DNA of 40,591 bases from a bacterium. Lineage in GTDB: Bacteria; Planctomycetota; UBA1135; GCA-002686595. A program made the position numbers and the translations under genes. The notes beneath the pieces were generated by a model, which had not been told where the DNA came from, did no database searches, and saw only the letters and a program-made list of their open reading frames with translations. Position 1 is the first letter of the stretch, and the number at the start of each line of letters is the position of its first letter. The stretch covers positions 1 through 40,591 of the forward strand of contig JAAELL010000059.1 in NCBI GenBank assembly GCA_024226735.1, given 5' to 3'. Below, in pieces: positions 23,645-33,083 of the stretch.

Positions 23645-24967
23645 ATGAAGCGTTGGAGCGTGCACCGCTGGACCGTCCCGATCATGGCCCTGATCGCCGT
23701 CACGTCGGCCACGACCTGGTGGGCTACGCGTGAGCGGCTGCCACGCGAGCTGCGGATCGCGACGGCGATCAAGGGCGGGCTGTACCACGAGTTCGCGACG
23801 GTCCTGGCGGACCTGATCGAGAAACGCACGGGCAGCGTCGTCGTCTTGCGCGACAGCATGGGCTCGCTCGAGAACGGGCACCTCCTGCTCGAGGGCGAGG
23901 TCGACCTCGCCATCCTCCAGGCGACGGCCCTGCAGAGCCACGAGGACTTGCGGCTCAGCGACCTGGCCGTGCTAGCGCCGCTGTACCCCGAAGTCGTGCA
24001 CGTCGTCGTGCGCAAGGAGCTCGGGATCACCTCGGTCGCGGAGCTGGTCGGCAAGAACGTCTCGATCGGCCCGGAGGGTTCGGGCATGCGCGAGAGCGCG
24101 AAGCACCTGCTCGTCCACTACCGCACCGACGTCGACGAGCTGGGTAGCAACGACGTCTACTTCATGGAGCTGGAGAGCGACAGCACGCTCGACGCCGCGG
24201 TCGTGACGACGGGTCTCGACAACCCGGATCTGAACCGACTGCTCGCGACGGGACGGTACGAGCTCTTGCCGATCCTCGACGCTGAAGCGATCGACCTGCG
24301 CAACCCGTTCTTTCGCCCCTTCACCATCCCGCGCGGCTACTTCTACGAGCGACCGGCGCTTCCCCCCGAGGACGTGCTGACGATCGCGACGACGTCGGTC
24401 CTGGCGGCGCGCAAGGATTGCGGTTCGTTGTTGGTTCAGGAGGCGCTCGGTGCTCTCTACGGAACGGACCTGCGCCCGCAGTTCCCGCAATTGTTCTCCG
24501 AGCGCGACGCTCTCGCGAGCGCCCCGGTTCCGGTCCACAACGCCGCGCGCAGCTATCTCGATCCGTACGAGAAGCTCGGAGTGATCACGAGCTTCATCGA
24601 GTCGCTCGCCGGCCTGAAGGAGCTCCTCGTCGGCGTCGTCGCGCTGGGCTACCTGATCTGGGATCAGCTGCGGCGCATGGAGGGCCGCGAGCGAGAGAAG
24701 ATCCTCTCCCAACAGAAGGAGAAGCTCGACACGTACCTCGAGCGGACGGTCACGATCGAGCGCGCCCAGATGGACACCACCGACCCGCGCGACCTGCGTG
24801 GGCACTTGCGCGAGCTGACGCTGCTCAAGATCCAGGCGATCGGGGAGCTGACCGAAGAGGACCTGCGCGGCGACCGGATGTTTCAGATCTTCCTGATGCA
24901 GTGCGCGTACGTGAGCCGCAAGATCCAGGCGCGGCTCGACTTCCACACGCGCTTCGGCGAAGTGTAG
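23645..24967 (+). CDS. TAXI-family periplasmic solute-binding protein with C-terminal membrane helix
   Basis: A 440-residue protein starting ATG at 23645 with AGGA upstream; GTG at 23639 is an alternative. It begins with a signal anchor (VPIMALIAVTSATTWW). Residues about 35-290 match TAXI (TRAP-associated extracytoplasmic immunogenic) binding proteins: ELRIATAIKGGLYHEFATVLAD, GEVDLAILQA, VGKNVSIGPEGSGMRESA, AAVVTTGLDNPDL. A later transmembrane helix (LLVGVVALGYLIWDQL, about 320-335) is followed by a coiled coil (REREKILSQQKEKLDTYLE) and a helical tail, not typical of transport-only members. No TRAP permease gene is nearby. A sensory rather than transport role is therefore likely (inference). 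Confidence 0.88.
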   Translation: MKRWSVHRWTVPIMALIAVTSATTWWATRERLPRELRIATAIKGGLYHEFATVLADLIEKRTGSVVVLRDSMGSLENGHLLLEGEVDLAILQATALQSHEDLRLSDLAVLAPLYPEVVHVVVRKELGITSVAELVGKNVSIGPEGSGMRESAKHLLVHYRTDVDELGSNDVYFMELESDSTLDAAVVTTGLDNPDLNRLLATGRYELLPILDAEAIDLRNPFFRPFTIPRGYFYERPALPPEDVLTIATTSVLAARKDCGSLLVQEALGALYGTDLRPQFPQLFSERDALASAPVPVHNAARSYLDPYEKLGVITSFIESLAGLKELLVGVVALGYLIWDQLRRMEGREREKILSQQKEKLDTYLERTVTIERAQMDTTDPRDLRGHLRELTLLKIQAIGELTEEDLRGDRMFQIFLMQCAYVSRKIQARLDFHTRFGEV

Positions 24968-25597
24968 TCAGGAGGCCGCCGGAGCCGTCGTCGCACCGGC
25001 CCGCTCCAACGCTTCCCGATACCACTTCGCCGCTCGCTCGACGTTCGGAGCGTGGTCGACGTGCCCCCACACGATCGACAGGGTCCGACGTGTCTCGTCC
25101 GACGTCTTCGTGCGCTGCGCGTCCTTCACGCCGTTCGCGCACGGCCCGTCCGCGTCGAAGAGGCACAGGAGTCCGCCGACGTCGATCTCCTGACCCGACG
25201 CATTGAACACGTACGCGGTCTCCTTCGCGGCGATAGCGATCGAGAGCGGCGCGCGCGTCCGGTCGAGGTCGACGACGCTGATCGGTATGCCACTGTGCAG
25301 CGACGTCGCGTTGCACGCGTCGACGGCGAGGTTGATCGAGCCCAGCTTGCCCTCGCCCGCCGCGCGGACGAGGTACTCGGAGGCCGGCTTCCCGCGGCCG
25401 GTCGGCTTGTACCCGCCGTGGCGCAGGAGGTCGCGCCCGGCCTTGCGGACGTCCTCGTCGCGCCCCAGCGGAACGTCCGCGTCGATCGCAAGCGCGGCGC
25501 CAAGCCAATCGGGCACGGCGAGCTCACTCAGCGCCGCCGGGAACTCGGTCGTGAATGCGGCCAGGGACAGGAGCGGATGTTCGTCGACGGAGAGCAT
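24968..25597 (-). CDS. B3/B4 (tRNA-binding-like) domain protein
   Basis: A 209-residue protein. Its core resembles the B3/B4 domain of bacterial phenylalanyl-tRNA synthetase beta chains, also found as a stand-alone protein: GYKPTGRGKPASEYLVRAA, INLAVDACNATSLHSGIPISVVDLD, then ETAYVFNASGQEIDVGG. Stand-alone members are thought to edit or bind amino acids or tRNAs, but function here is unproven. The stop codon touches the stop of the convergent TAXI gene with no base between. It is divergent from the VWA operon, with 75 bp between the starts. No clear ribosome binding site was seen. Confidence 0.82.
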   Translation of the reverse strand: MLSVDEHPLLSLAAFTTEFPAALSELAVPDWLGAALAIDADVPLGRDEDVRKAGRDLLRHGGYKPTGRGKPASEYLVRAAGEGKLGSINLAVDACNATSLHSGIPISVVDLDRTRAPLSIAIAAKETAYVFNASGQEIDVGGLLCLFDADGPCANGVKDAQRTKTSDETRRTLSIVWGHVDHAPNVERAAKWYREALERAGATTAPAAS

Positions 25598-25672
25598 GTC
25601 GTATGAAAATGGACCCGCCGGCCCGCCGCATAGCAGAAACCGTCACAATCCGGCGCCTCCCCCTCACCTCCC

Positions 25673-27484
25673 TTGTTCCTCAATCCCCTTGGACTGCTCG
25701 CCCTCGCGGCCGTACCGGTCGTGGTCGGCCTGCACCTCTTTCGGCGTCGCTTCCAGCCGCGGGTCGTCAGCGCCGTCTTTCTCTGGGCGGCGCAGGACCG
25801 CTCCCCCGTCGCGGGCCGCAAGCGCGAGCCGCTGCACCGGAGCGCATCGTTCTGGTGCGAGGTCCTCGCGGCGCTCCTGCTCGCTCTCGCGTTCGCGGGT
25901 CTGCGCGCGTTCGGAGCAGGCGAAGCGCAGCATCTGGTCGTCGTCCTCGACTCCTCGGCATCGATGGCAGCGATCTCGCCCGACGGGCCGATCGCCACGG
26001 CCGCACGCACGGTCGTGGAGGAGCGCATCGACGAGCTGCCGCGCGGATCGCGCGTGACGATCGTCCAGAGCGGTACGCGTCCCGAGCTGCTCGTCGGTCC
26101 AGCCGCGTTCGTCCGCGAAGCGACGCAAGCACTGGCCGAGTGGGAGCCGGGCGAGCCGCGCCATCCCAGCGCACCCGCGATCGCGCTCGCCCAGCAGCTC
26201 GCCGGCGAGGAGACCGTGCTCTTCGTCACCGACCACATGCAGCCGAACGCCTGGCCCGAGGGGATCGAGGCGATCGCGGTCGGCCAGCCGACGCCGAACT
26301 TCGCGTTCACGCACGCGAGCCGCCGGCGCACGACCGACGAGGAAACCCGCGAGACGGTCGAGCGCGTGCACCTCTCGATCTCGAGCTTCACCGACCAGCC
26401 GCGCACGATCGACGTCGCGCTGTTCGCCGGCGAGGCGCCGCTCGACTCGCGCCGGGTCGAGCTCGCTCCAGGTGAGCGCAAGCACGTCGGCTTCCGCATC
26501 CCGACGGGCAGTCCAGTCCTGTCTGCGCGGCTGCCGGACGACGGCCTGGCGGTCGACAACGAGGTTTGGCTCGCGCCGGAGCCGCCGCGCACGCTCGCGA
26601 TCGCGTCGACGCTGCCCGACGAGCTCTCGGTCCACGTGGGGCTGATGACGCCGGGGCAAGAGGCTTCGAACATCGACCGCTGGCTCGACCTCGTCCCGGA
26701 CGCGATCGACGCGAAGACGGTGAGTGCCGCGCACGTCGTGCTCTCGACCGGCGTTCCGGCGGGTAGCGCGTGGTGCCTGTCGTTCCCGCCGAGCGAAGCG
26801 GATGAGCGCAAGGCGCTCGTCGGTCCGTTCCTGATCGACAAGCGCAGCTCGCTGCTCGAGGGCGTGACGCTGGACGGCATCGTCTGGAGCCTGATGCCCG
26901 ACGTCGAGCTGCTCGGCGCGCCACTCGTCACCGCGGGCGACGTGCCGTTGATCACCGAAGGGCGCGTCGGCGACCGGCGCATCTTCCAAGCCAATCTCGA
27001 CCTCGTCTCTTCGTCCCTGCACCGTTCGCCCGACTGGCCGATCCTCTTGACCAACCTCGCGGAGGCGCGCCGCCGCGAGCTTCCGGGTCCGGCCCGCGCG
27101 AGCCTCGCCATCGGTGAGACGTTTGTCTACCGCGACCGGAACCCGGCGACCTACCTGCTGACGGGGCCGGAGACGCGTGAGCTGCGTGCGCTGGGCACGC
27201 TCGCTGTCGAGGATGTGACGCAGCCGGGCGTGTACACGTTGAGTCGCACGACGGAGCAAGAGCCGGTCGAGCTCTGCAAGATCGCCTACAGCTTCAGCGA
27301 CGCGACCGAATCCGATCTGCGCGATGCCACGTCCGGTGAACGCGCGGGGCGTCCATCGGAGGCCACGCTGCTCGCGGGCTTCACGTGGCTCGAGATCGTC
27401 CTGATCGTGCTCACGCTGGCACTGATCGGCCTCGATTGGTTCGTGTTGTCGAGCCCGAAGAAGCGGCGCCGGGAGGCCGTCTGA
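25673..27484 (+). CDS. BatA-like VWA membrane protein
   Basis: A 603-residue protein with TTG start at 25673, chosen because it gives the classical BatA-type N-terminus (FLNPLGLLALAAVPVVVGLHLF) and no ATG lies near. A second helix is at about 62-78. The VWA fold follows, with MIDAS motif DSSAS at 93-97. A long Ig-like and flavodoxin-like middle region follows, then a last transmembrane helix near the C-terminus (LEIVLIVLTLALIGLDWFVL). Such proteins work with MoxR ATPases and DUF58 proteins in envelope assembly or stress. The start is preceded by pyrimidine-rich sequence without a ribosome site, so initiation may be leaderless. The next gene starts 1 bp after the stop. Confidence 0.92.
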   Translation: MFLNPLGLLALAAVPVVVGLHLFRRRFQPRVVSAVFLWAAQDRSPVAGRKREPLHRSASFWCEVLAALLLALAFAGLRAFGAGEAQHLVVVLDSSASMAAISPDGPIATAARTVVEERIDELPRGSRVTIVQSGTRPELLVGPAAFVREATQALAEWEPGEPRHPSAPAIALAQQLAGEETVLFVTDHMQPNAWPEGIEAIAVGQPTPNFAFTHASRRRTTDEETRETVERVHLSISSFTDQPRTIDVALFAGEAPLDSRRVELAPGERKHVGFRIPTGSPVLSARLPDDGLAVDNEVWLAPEPPRTLAIASTLPDELSVHVGLMTPGQEASNIDRWLDLVPDAIDAKTVSAAHVVLSTGVPAGSAWCLSFPPSEADERKALVGPFLIDKRSSLLEGVTLDGIVWSLMPDVELLGAPLVTAGDVPLITEGRVGDRRIFQANLDLVSSSLHRSPDWPILLTNLAEARRRELPGPARASLAIGETFVYRDRNPATYLLTGPETRELRALGTLAVEDVTQPGVYTLSRTTEQEPVELCKIAYSFSDATESDLRDATSGERAGRPSEATLLAGFTWLEIVLIVLTLALIGLDWFVLSSPKKRRREAV

Positions 27485-27485
27485 C

Positions 27486-30284
27486 GTGGGCTTCCTGCAT
27501 CCCGAGCTTCTGATCCTGGCGGTCCCGATCGGTTTCCTGTGGTGGCGCACCCGCGGCCACGGCGTCGTGACGCTCGTCCTGCGCGCGGTCGTCGCACTGC
27601 TGCTCGTTCTCGCCCTCGCCGGTCCCTATCTAGAGACCGAGGACAAGGGCCGCGACCTCGTCGTCGTCGTCGACCGTTCCCGATCGATGCCGCCGGGTTC
27701 GGTGGATTCCGCCGTCGAGCTGATCGAGCTCGCCGAGGACGAGCGCAAGGACGGCGACCACGTCTACGTCGTCAGCTTCGGCGCCGGCGCTCGGATCGAG
27801 CACGCGACGCTCGGAGACGAGCGCTTCCAAGGCTTCGGCGAGCTCGTCGACGCCGACGGGTCCGATCTCGGGAGCGCGCTCGAGACCGCGCTCAACCTCG
27901 TCGAGAAAGGGCGCAAGGGCGGGATCCTGCTCCTGTCGGACGGTGAGGGCAACGGCGTCGACCCGATCCCCGTCGCGCGCCGCGCGCTGGGGCGTGGCGT
28001 TCGCGTCGACGTGCGGCCATACGCGCGTCCGGGAACGGCGGACCTCCTGGTCGAGCGCCTCGACTTGCCCGGCGAAGTCGCCGTCGGCGAGCCGTTCCAG
28101 TTCAACGTCTGGGTGCGCGCCGACCGCCAGACCGAGTCCTCGTTCGAGCTGCGCCGCGGCGACAAGGTCCTGAGCTCGGGCCAGCGCACCTTTCAGCCCG
28201 GACTCAACCGCGTCGTCTTCCGCGACGTGCTCGAGCGCACTGGCGTCGCCGAGTACGAGGTCCAGCTAGGCGCTGCGGACGACCGCTTTCCCGAGAACAA
28301 CCGCGGGCTCGGAGCCGTGCGCGCGACGGGCGCAGCGGCGCTGCTCGTGCTGAACCACGACGGCTCCGAGGACACTCTCGTCGCTGCCCTGCGCAAGGCG
28401 CGCATCCCGGTCGCGGTCGCCCGTCCGGAGGACGCGCGGCTCGACCCCGTCGGCCTCTCGGCCTTCCGCGGCGTCATCATCGAGAACGTCGCGGCCGACC
28501 GCTTGGGGCGTGGAATGCGCGCTCTGCGCGACTTCGTCATCGACCGCGGCGGCGGCTTGATGTTGACCGGCGGCGGTGCGAGCTTCGGCGTCGGCGGCTA
28601 CTACCTCTCGCCGATCGACAAGATCCTGCCGGTGACGATGGAGCTGCGCCAGGAGCACCGCAAGATGGCGGTCGCCCTCGCGGTCGCCCTCGACCGCTCC
28701 GGCTCGATGTCGATGCCGGTCGCGGGGAACATGACGAAGATGGACCTCGCCAACCGCGGCACGGCGGAGGCGATCAAGCTCCTCTCTCCCATGGACTCGG
28801 TCGCGGTGATCGCGGTCGACTCGGCGCCGCACCTCGTCCAGGAGCTGACGCCCGTGCGCGACGTGAACGCCATCACCGGTCGCGTGCTCAAGATCGAGTC
28901 GATGGGCGGCGGCATCTTCACGTTCACGGCGCTCGAGGCGGCGCGCCAGCAGCTCGAGGCGGCCCCCCAGTTCAACCGCCACATCATCCTCTTCGCAGAT
29001 GCGATGGACTCGGAGGAACAAGACGGCTGCGAGACACTCGCGCGGCGCATGCGCGACGAGAGGAACACGACGCTGTCGGTCATCGCGCTCGGCACCGAGA
29101 CCGATATCGACGCCGACTTCCTCAAGCGCATCGCCGAGGTCGGCGGCGGGGAGGCCCACTTCTCTACGGACCCCGCCGAGCTTCCGCGCCTGTTCGCGAT
29201 GGACACGATGACAATGTCGCGTTCGACCTTCATCGACACGCCGACGCAGGTCACGACGCTGCCCGAGCTGTTCGGCGTCGGCTCGATCTCGCTCGATTCG
29301 TTCCCCACGCTCGGCGGCTACAACCTGACCTACCTGCGCCCCGAAGCACAAGCCGGCATCGCCACCGCCGACGAGTACCGCGCCCCGGTGTTCGCGTTCA
29401 TGCAGCAGGGCCTGGGCCGCACCGCGGCCTACACGGGTCAGATCGGCGGCACGTACGGCGCGAGCTTCGTCGAGTGGGACGACTTCGCGGAGTTCACGGT
29501 CACCGTCGGCCGCTGGTTGATGGGCCTCGAGGAGCCCGAGGAGTTCTTCACGTCCGTGCGCCGCGAGGGCCGCAACGCCGTCATCACGGTCGAGGTCGAC
29601 GCGCGCGCCCCCCTGCCCCCCGACACCTCACATCTCGAGGCGGTCCTCGGCGCCGTGGACGGCAAGCGCACCGAGCTCGTCCTCGAGCGAACCGGCGAGT
29701 ACGAGTTCGAGGCCCGCTACCCGCTCGACCGCGAGGGCGTCGCGGTCGGCACCGTCGCCCTGGGAAACGATCGTTTCGTGACGCTCCCGCCGATCGTCCT
29801 GCCCTACTCCCCCGAGTTCGAGCGCACCCCGGACAAGGACCACGGCGAGAAGCTCCTGCGCCGCATCGCCCGCGAGACGGGCGGCGAGGTCGGCGCCATC
29901 GCGGGCAACTTCTTCCGCGGCGACCGGATCGGTCGCCTGTGGAAGATCATCACGCGCGAGCTGATGCTCGCGGCTCTGGTCCTGCTGCTCATCGAGATCG
30001 CGGGTCGCAGGCTGTCGCTGTGGGGTTCGATCCGGGTTCCGGAGAAGCTCGTCGAGGCGAGCCGCCGCACGGTGCAGCGGGCGAAGGACAAGGTGGCGGA
30101 GCGGCGTCAACAGCGCGCCCGCAGGGCACCGGCGCGCGAGGCTCCCGCCGAGCAAGAGCAAGCCCCCCCGACACCCGACGCACCGGCGACGCCAATCGCC
30201 AAGCCAAAGCGCCGCCCCGCCGGCGGCCTCGGCTCCGCGATGTCACGTGCACGGCGCGAGGCGAATCGGAAACTGGACCGCTGA
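27486..30284 (+). CDS. Double-VWA membrane protein with glutamine-amidotransferase-like middle domain
   Basis: A 932-residue protein with GTG start 1 bp after the preceding stop. Two N-terminal helices (about 5-20 and 28-47) are followed by a first VWA domain with DRSRS at 63-67. A beta domain follows at about 185-280. A class-I glutamine-amidotransferase-like segment (FRGVIIENVAADRLG, FVIDRGGGLMLTGG) surrounds about 325-375, with no catalytic Cys visible in its expected elbow. A second VWA domain has DRSGS at 403-407. A C-terminal helix (ELMLAALVLLLIEIAG, about 825-840) precedes a basic Ala/Pro/Lys tail. Both VWA MIDAS sites are intact. It is the second gene of the VWA operon and converges on the MoxR/ABC operon. 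Confidence 0.93.
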   Translation: MGFLHPELLILAVPIGFLWWRTRGHGVVTLVLRAVVALLLVLALAGPYLETEDKGRDLVVVVDRSRSMPPGSVDSAVELIELAEDERKDGDHVYVVSFGAGARIEHATLGDERFQGFGELVDADGSDLGSALETALNLVEKGRKGGILLLSDGEGNGVDPIPVARRALGRGVRVDVRPYARPGTADLLVERLDLPGEVAVGEPFQFNVWVRADRQTESSFELRRGDKVLSSGQRTFQPGLNRVVFRDVLERTGVAEYEVQLGAADDRFPENNRGLGAVRATGAAALLVLNHDGSEDTLVAALRKARIPVAVARPEDARLDPVGLSAFRGVIIENVAADRLGRGMRALRDFVIDRGGGLMLTGGGASFGVGGYYLSPIDKILPVTMELRQEHRKMAVALAVALDRSGSMSMPVAGNMTKMDLANRGTAEAIKLLSPMDSVAVIAVDSAPHLVQELTPVRDVNAITGRVLKIESMGGGIFTFTALEAARQQLEAAPQFNRHIILFADAMDSEEQDGCETLARRMRDERNTTLSVIALGTETDIDADFLKRIAEVGGGEAHFSTDPAELPRLFAMDTMTMSRSTFIDTPTQVTTLPELFGVGSISLDSFPTLGGYNLTYLRPEAQAGIATADEYRAPVFAFMQQGLGRTAAYTGQIGGTYGASFVEWDDFAEFTVTVGRWLMGLEEPEEFFTSVRREGRNAVITVEVDARAPLPPDTSHLEAVLGAVDGKRTELVLERTGEYEFEARYPLDREGVAVGTVALGNDRFVTLPPIVLPYSPEFERTPDKDHGEKLLRRIARETGGEVGAIAGNFFRGDRIGRLWKIITRELMLAALVLLLIEIAGRRLSLWGSIRVPEKLVEASRRTVQRAKDKVAERRQQRARRAPAREAPAEQEQAPPTPDAPATPIAKPKRRPAGGLGSAMSRARREANRKLDR

Positions 30285-30426
30285 GTCCGCACGGTTTTTC
30301 GATTCTCTGAAACGCCGGTGAGGCGGCGAGGATTCACAACGACAAGCAGGCGTCTGCGTGGGCATGCACGCGCAGGGCCGACTCGGTCTTCGGACCGAGG
30401 TCGTTGATCCCCTTACCTCGCAAACA

Positions 30427-30810
30427 ATGAATCTCCATGATCGTCGGCACTCGACGTGCCGGGGTACCGACAAACGTCTATCGTCGTGCACCCTTCTCTT
30501 GCTCGCCGGCACCGCACTCTTGGCATCAAGATCGGGGGCCATGCAAGAACCACCAATCGGGCGGGAGCCCATTGAACTCAAGACAGCTATATCGGCGGGC
30601 CCCGCTAACAAGTTCCCGGGGAGTCTTGACCTGACGGGTCCTATGCAGGCTTCATGCGCGGCATCGAGAGGATCGAGAGCATCGATGGCGAGACGGCCGC
30701 ACGGCTGGCGCTCACGGAAGGCTACGAGCAATACGCAGTTCGACATGAGTTGGTGGTAGCCGACGAACGGGCGTGGGTCGCTCTCCATTCCGGAGGTCGT
30801 CTCGCGCTCA
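30427..30810 (+). pseudogene. Possible frameshifted secreted protein remnant
   Basis: The 523 bp between the convergent operons is visibly less GC-biased than its surroundings. One frame gives a signal-peptide-like start (MNLHDRRHS... CTLLLLAGTALLASRSGA) continuing to about 30640. A second frame from about 30636 reads YAGFMRGIERIESIDGETAA then RLALTEGYEQYAVRHELVVADERAW, which has protein-like composition. The second frame has a stop just upstream, so joining them requires a frame change. No family is recognised, and a chance reading is quite possible. Confidence 0.25.
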
Positions 30811-32232
30811 TGATTCGCGCTTCACCCTTCTCGTCGCCCTCACCCCATTCACCACCCTCCACAACCCCACCCCCACAGCCGGCATGGACAACGCCAGCCA
30901 AAGCGCCGCAGTCGCCCCGCCGTCCCCATCCCAGAAGTCCTCCCCGAGCGCGTAGAACGGGTTGAGCGGATGCCCGAGGTCGACGGAATGATCGCCGACC
31001 AGGAAACTAGCCAGGGGCGGGCCGAGCACCATCAACGGCAGCAGCATGAGCGTCGCCAGCCGCGCGAACCGGCGACCGCGCGCCGTCGCGCATTTCTTCG
31101 TCAACACGGTGGACGGTATGAGCAAGAAGAACGCAACGATGAGCGGCGCCGCGATCACCGCGCCGAAGCCGTGGTCGGTCGGCCAGTAGCTGGATCCGGA
31201 TCCGGATCCGGCCATGCCCGCGAACGTGCCGAGCACGAGCAAGGCGTAGTGCACGAGCAGGAACGCCACCGCTGTGTCGCGGCCCGGCGCGTAGATCGAC
31301 GGTAGGCGCGGATGCCTGCGGATCCAGCTCGCCTCGGCGCGCGAGAGCTGTGGCGACTCGGTCACCAAGACGCCCCCGACAATCGTCAGCGGGATCATCG
31401 TGAGCAGGGCGCTGGCGGAGAGTACGAAGGAGCCACCCGCCCAGGCGCCGGACACGAAGAACGCGATCGCGTGCAACAGCACGAACGCCGACGTTCCGGC
31501 GCGCAGGATGGTCGAACGGTTCTCGCCCGGCATGAGAACGCGCGATGCGGCGACCGAGACCAGGAACACGACGTAGCCGGCCGTTCCGACGAAGCGTACG
31601 AGCACCTGCGTGACGTAGCTCATCGCGACGACGGACATCGTCCTGGCCATCACCACGATGAGAAACGTGTTCAAGGACAGACACAGAGCCACGAGTGCCA
31701 GCTGCCAAATGACTCGCGCCATGCGCCGCTCCGCGAGGAGGCTGAACGCGAGGCCCGCGGAGACGAGCGCGATCGCGGTCGCCAAGTGCCTCGCTAGCCC
31801 CGAGACGATCTGGAGCATCCCGATCCCGCGGCCGAGGCTGCACATCAGCAAGAACGGCGCGAACGCCGACGTGCACAACGCGATCTGCACGCACGCCGCT
31901 CCGAGCTTGCCACCGACGATGCCGATCGGGCCGAGCCGCGAAAGCACCAGGTGCGGAAGGTGCCCGTCCTCGTCCTCGCTCGCCAGCGACCGGAAGGTCG
32001 AAAGCGGGATGAGGAGGTGGTTGAAGAGAGTGAGAATCGCGAGCAGACCGGCGTACAACTCGGCGCCGTTCGGCTGCGAGCCGGTCGTCGCCCAGAACAC
32101 CGTCACCAGGCACGCGAGCGCGAGCGCCAGGCCGAAGCTGAAGTTGAAGACCCGGCCACGCAGGGCCTGCCGCACGTCCTTGACGAGGACGGGATTCCAA
32201 CGGTCGTCGATCCACGCCCCGAGCTTCGACAT
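30808..32232 (-). CDS. ABC-2-type transporter permease
   Basis: A 474-residue protein starting MSKLGAW, 2 bp after the DUF58 gene stop; the long in-frame extension upstream is antisense to the DUF58 gene. The first residues (DDRWNPVLVKDVRQALRGR) are a motif shared with the other permease of this operon. About ten hydrophobic helices follow (for example FSFGLALALACLVTVFW, LLAILTLFNHLLIPLSTF, LLVHYALLVLGTFAGMAG). It lacks its own ATPase and would use the ATPase encoded three genes upstream in the operon. Last gene of the operon. Confidence 0.92.
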   Translation of the reverse strand: MSKLGAWIDDRWNPVLVKDVRQALRGRVFNFSFGLALALACLVTVFWATTGSQPNGAELYAGLLAILTLFNHLLIPLSTFRSLASEDEDGHLPHLVLSRLGPIGIVGGKLGAACVQIALCTSAFAPFLLMCSLGRGIGMLQIVSGLARHLATAIALVSAGLAFSLLAERRMARVIWQLALVALCLSLNTFLIVVMARTMSVVAMSYVTQVLVRFVGTAGYVVFLVSVAASRVLMPGENRSTILRAGTSAFVLLHAIAFFVSGAWAGGSFVLSASALLTMIPLTIVGGVLVTESPQLSRAEASWIRRHPRLPSIYAPGRDTAVAFLLVHYALLVLGTFAGMAGSGSGSSYWPTDHGFGAVIAAPLIVAFFLLIPSTVLTKKCATARGRRFARLATLMLLPLMVLGPPLASFLVGDHSVDLGHPLNPFYALGEDFWDGDGGATAALWLALSMPAVGVGLWRVVNGVRATRRVKRES

Positions 32233-32234
32233 GG

Positions 32235-33083
32235 TCAAGCGGGTGTGAGCACGCCGGAGGCGGCCAGCTTCGCGCGGCACGCGTCCGCCAGGGGCACCGC
32301 TCCGTCGAGAGTGACGAACACGCCGCTCGCACGCCGCGCCTCCTGGGCGAGACCGGCCTCGAGCCGCCGCACGCGTTCGACATAGCGCTCGACCGTGCGT
32401 GCATCGAGAACGAGGTCGAGGACCTCGTTCGTCTCGGCGTCGGTCAGCCGCAGCGCTTCGCCCACCTCCGGCGCCTGGTCGAACCGGCCAAGCACCTGCA
32501 CGAGCGCGAGGCCGCCACCGCGCGCGGCGAAGCGGCGCACGACCGAGTGCGGCTCGTGTGGGGAGAGGAAGTCCGAGACGAGGATGCGGATCGCGCCGGG
32601 ACGCAGGAGCGTGAACGCCGCGTCGACGCCTTCGGCGAGCGGCGCCTGGCCGTCGAATTCCAGGCCGCGGTCGAGCAACTCGTCGAACGCGACGAGTTCG
32701 GTCCTGTCCCTCATGTGCACCAGCCGGACGTCGAATCCATCGGCGCGCCCGCACGCGAACAAGAGCGTCGCGAGGTCCACGGCGAGCTGACTCTTCTCCG
32801 GCTCCACGGCCATCGAGCGTGACCCGTCCACGACGAGCTCGACGCGCGGCAGGATCTCCTCGCGGTACAGCCTCACCATCACCTGATCGGTGCGCGCGTA
32901 CGCCTTCCAGTCCAAGTGGCGTACGTCGTCACCGGGCACGTAGGTGCGCCGATCCTGAAACTCCAATGACGAGCCCGTCCCCTTGCCCAACCGCTCGCCC
33001 GCTGCACCGCGCGTCGGCAGGTCGCGTAGAGCCAACCTGTACCGCTGCGCCAGCGCGAGCACCTCAGGCGTCGGCGAGGGCAT
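32235..33083 (-). CDS. DUF58 (VWA-like) protein
   Basis: A 282-residue soluble protein. The hallmark DUF58 region is present at 45-90: RRTYVPGDDVRHLDWKAYAR, then VELVVDGSRS with an intact MIDAS motif (DGSRS, 86-90). The start codon lies inside the last codons of the upstream permease gene (20 bp overlap), so the two are translationally coupled. DUF58 proteins are standard partners of MoxR ATPases and VWA membrane proteins, all of which occur in this cluster. It lacks the usual N-terminal membrane helices, so it is probably cytoplasmic. Confidence 0.95.
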   Translation of the reverse strand: MPSPTPEVLALAQRYRLALRDLPTRGAAGERLGKGTGSSLEFQDRRTYVPGDDVRHLDWKAYARTDQVMVRLYREEILPRVELVVDGSRSMAVEPEKSQLAVDLATLLFACGRADGFDVRLVHMRDRTELVAFDELLDRGLEFDGQAPLAEGVDAAFTLLRPGAIRILVSDFLSPHEPHSVVRRFAARGGGLALVQVLGRFDQAPEVGEALRLTDAETNEVLDLVLDARTVERYVERVRRLEAGLAQEARRASGVFVTLDGAVPLADACRAKLAASGVLTPA

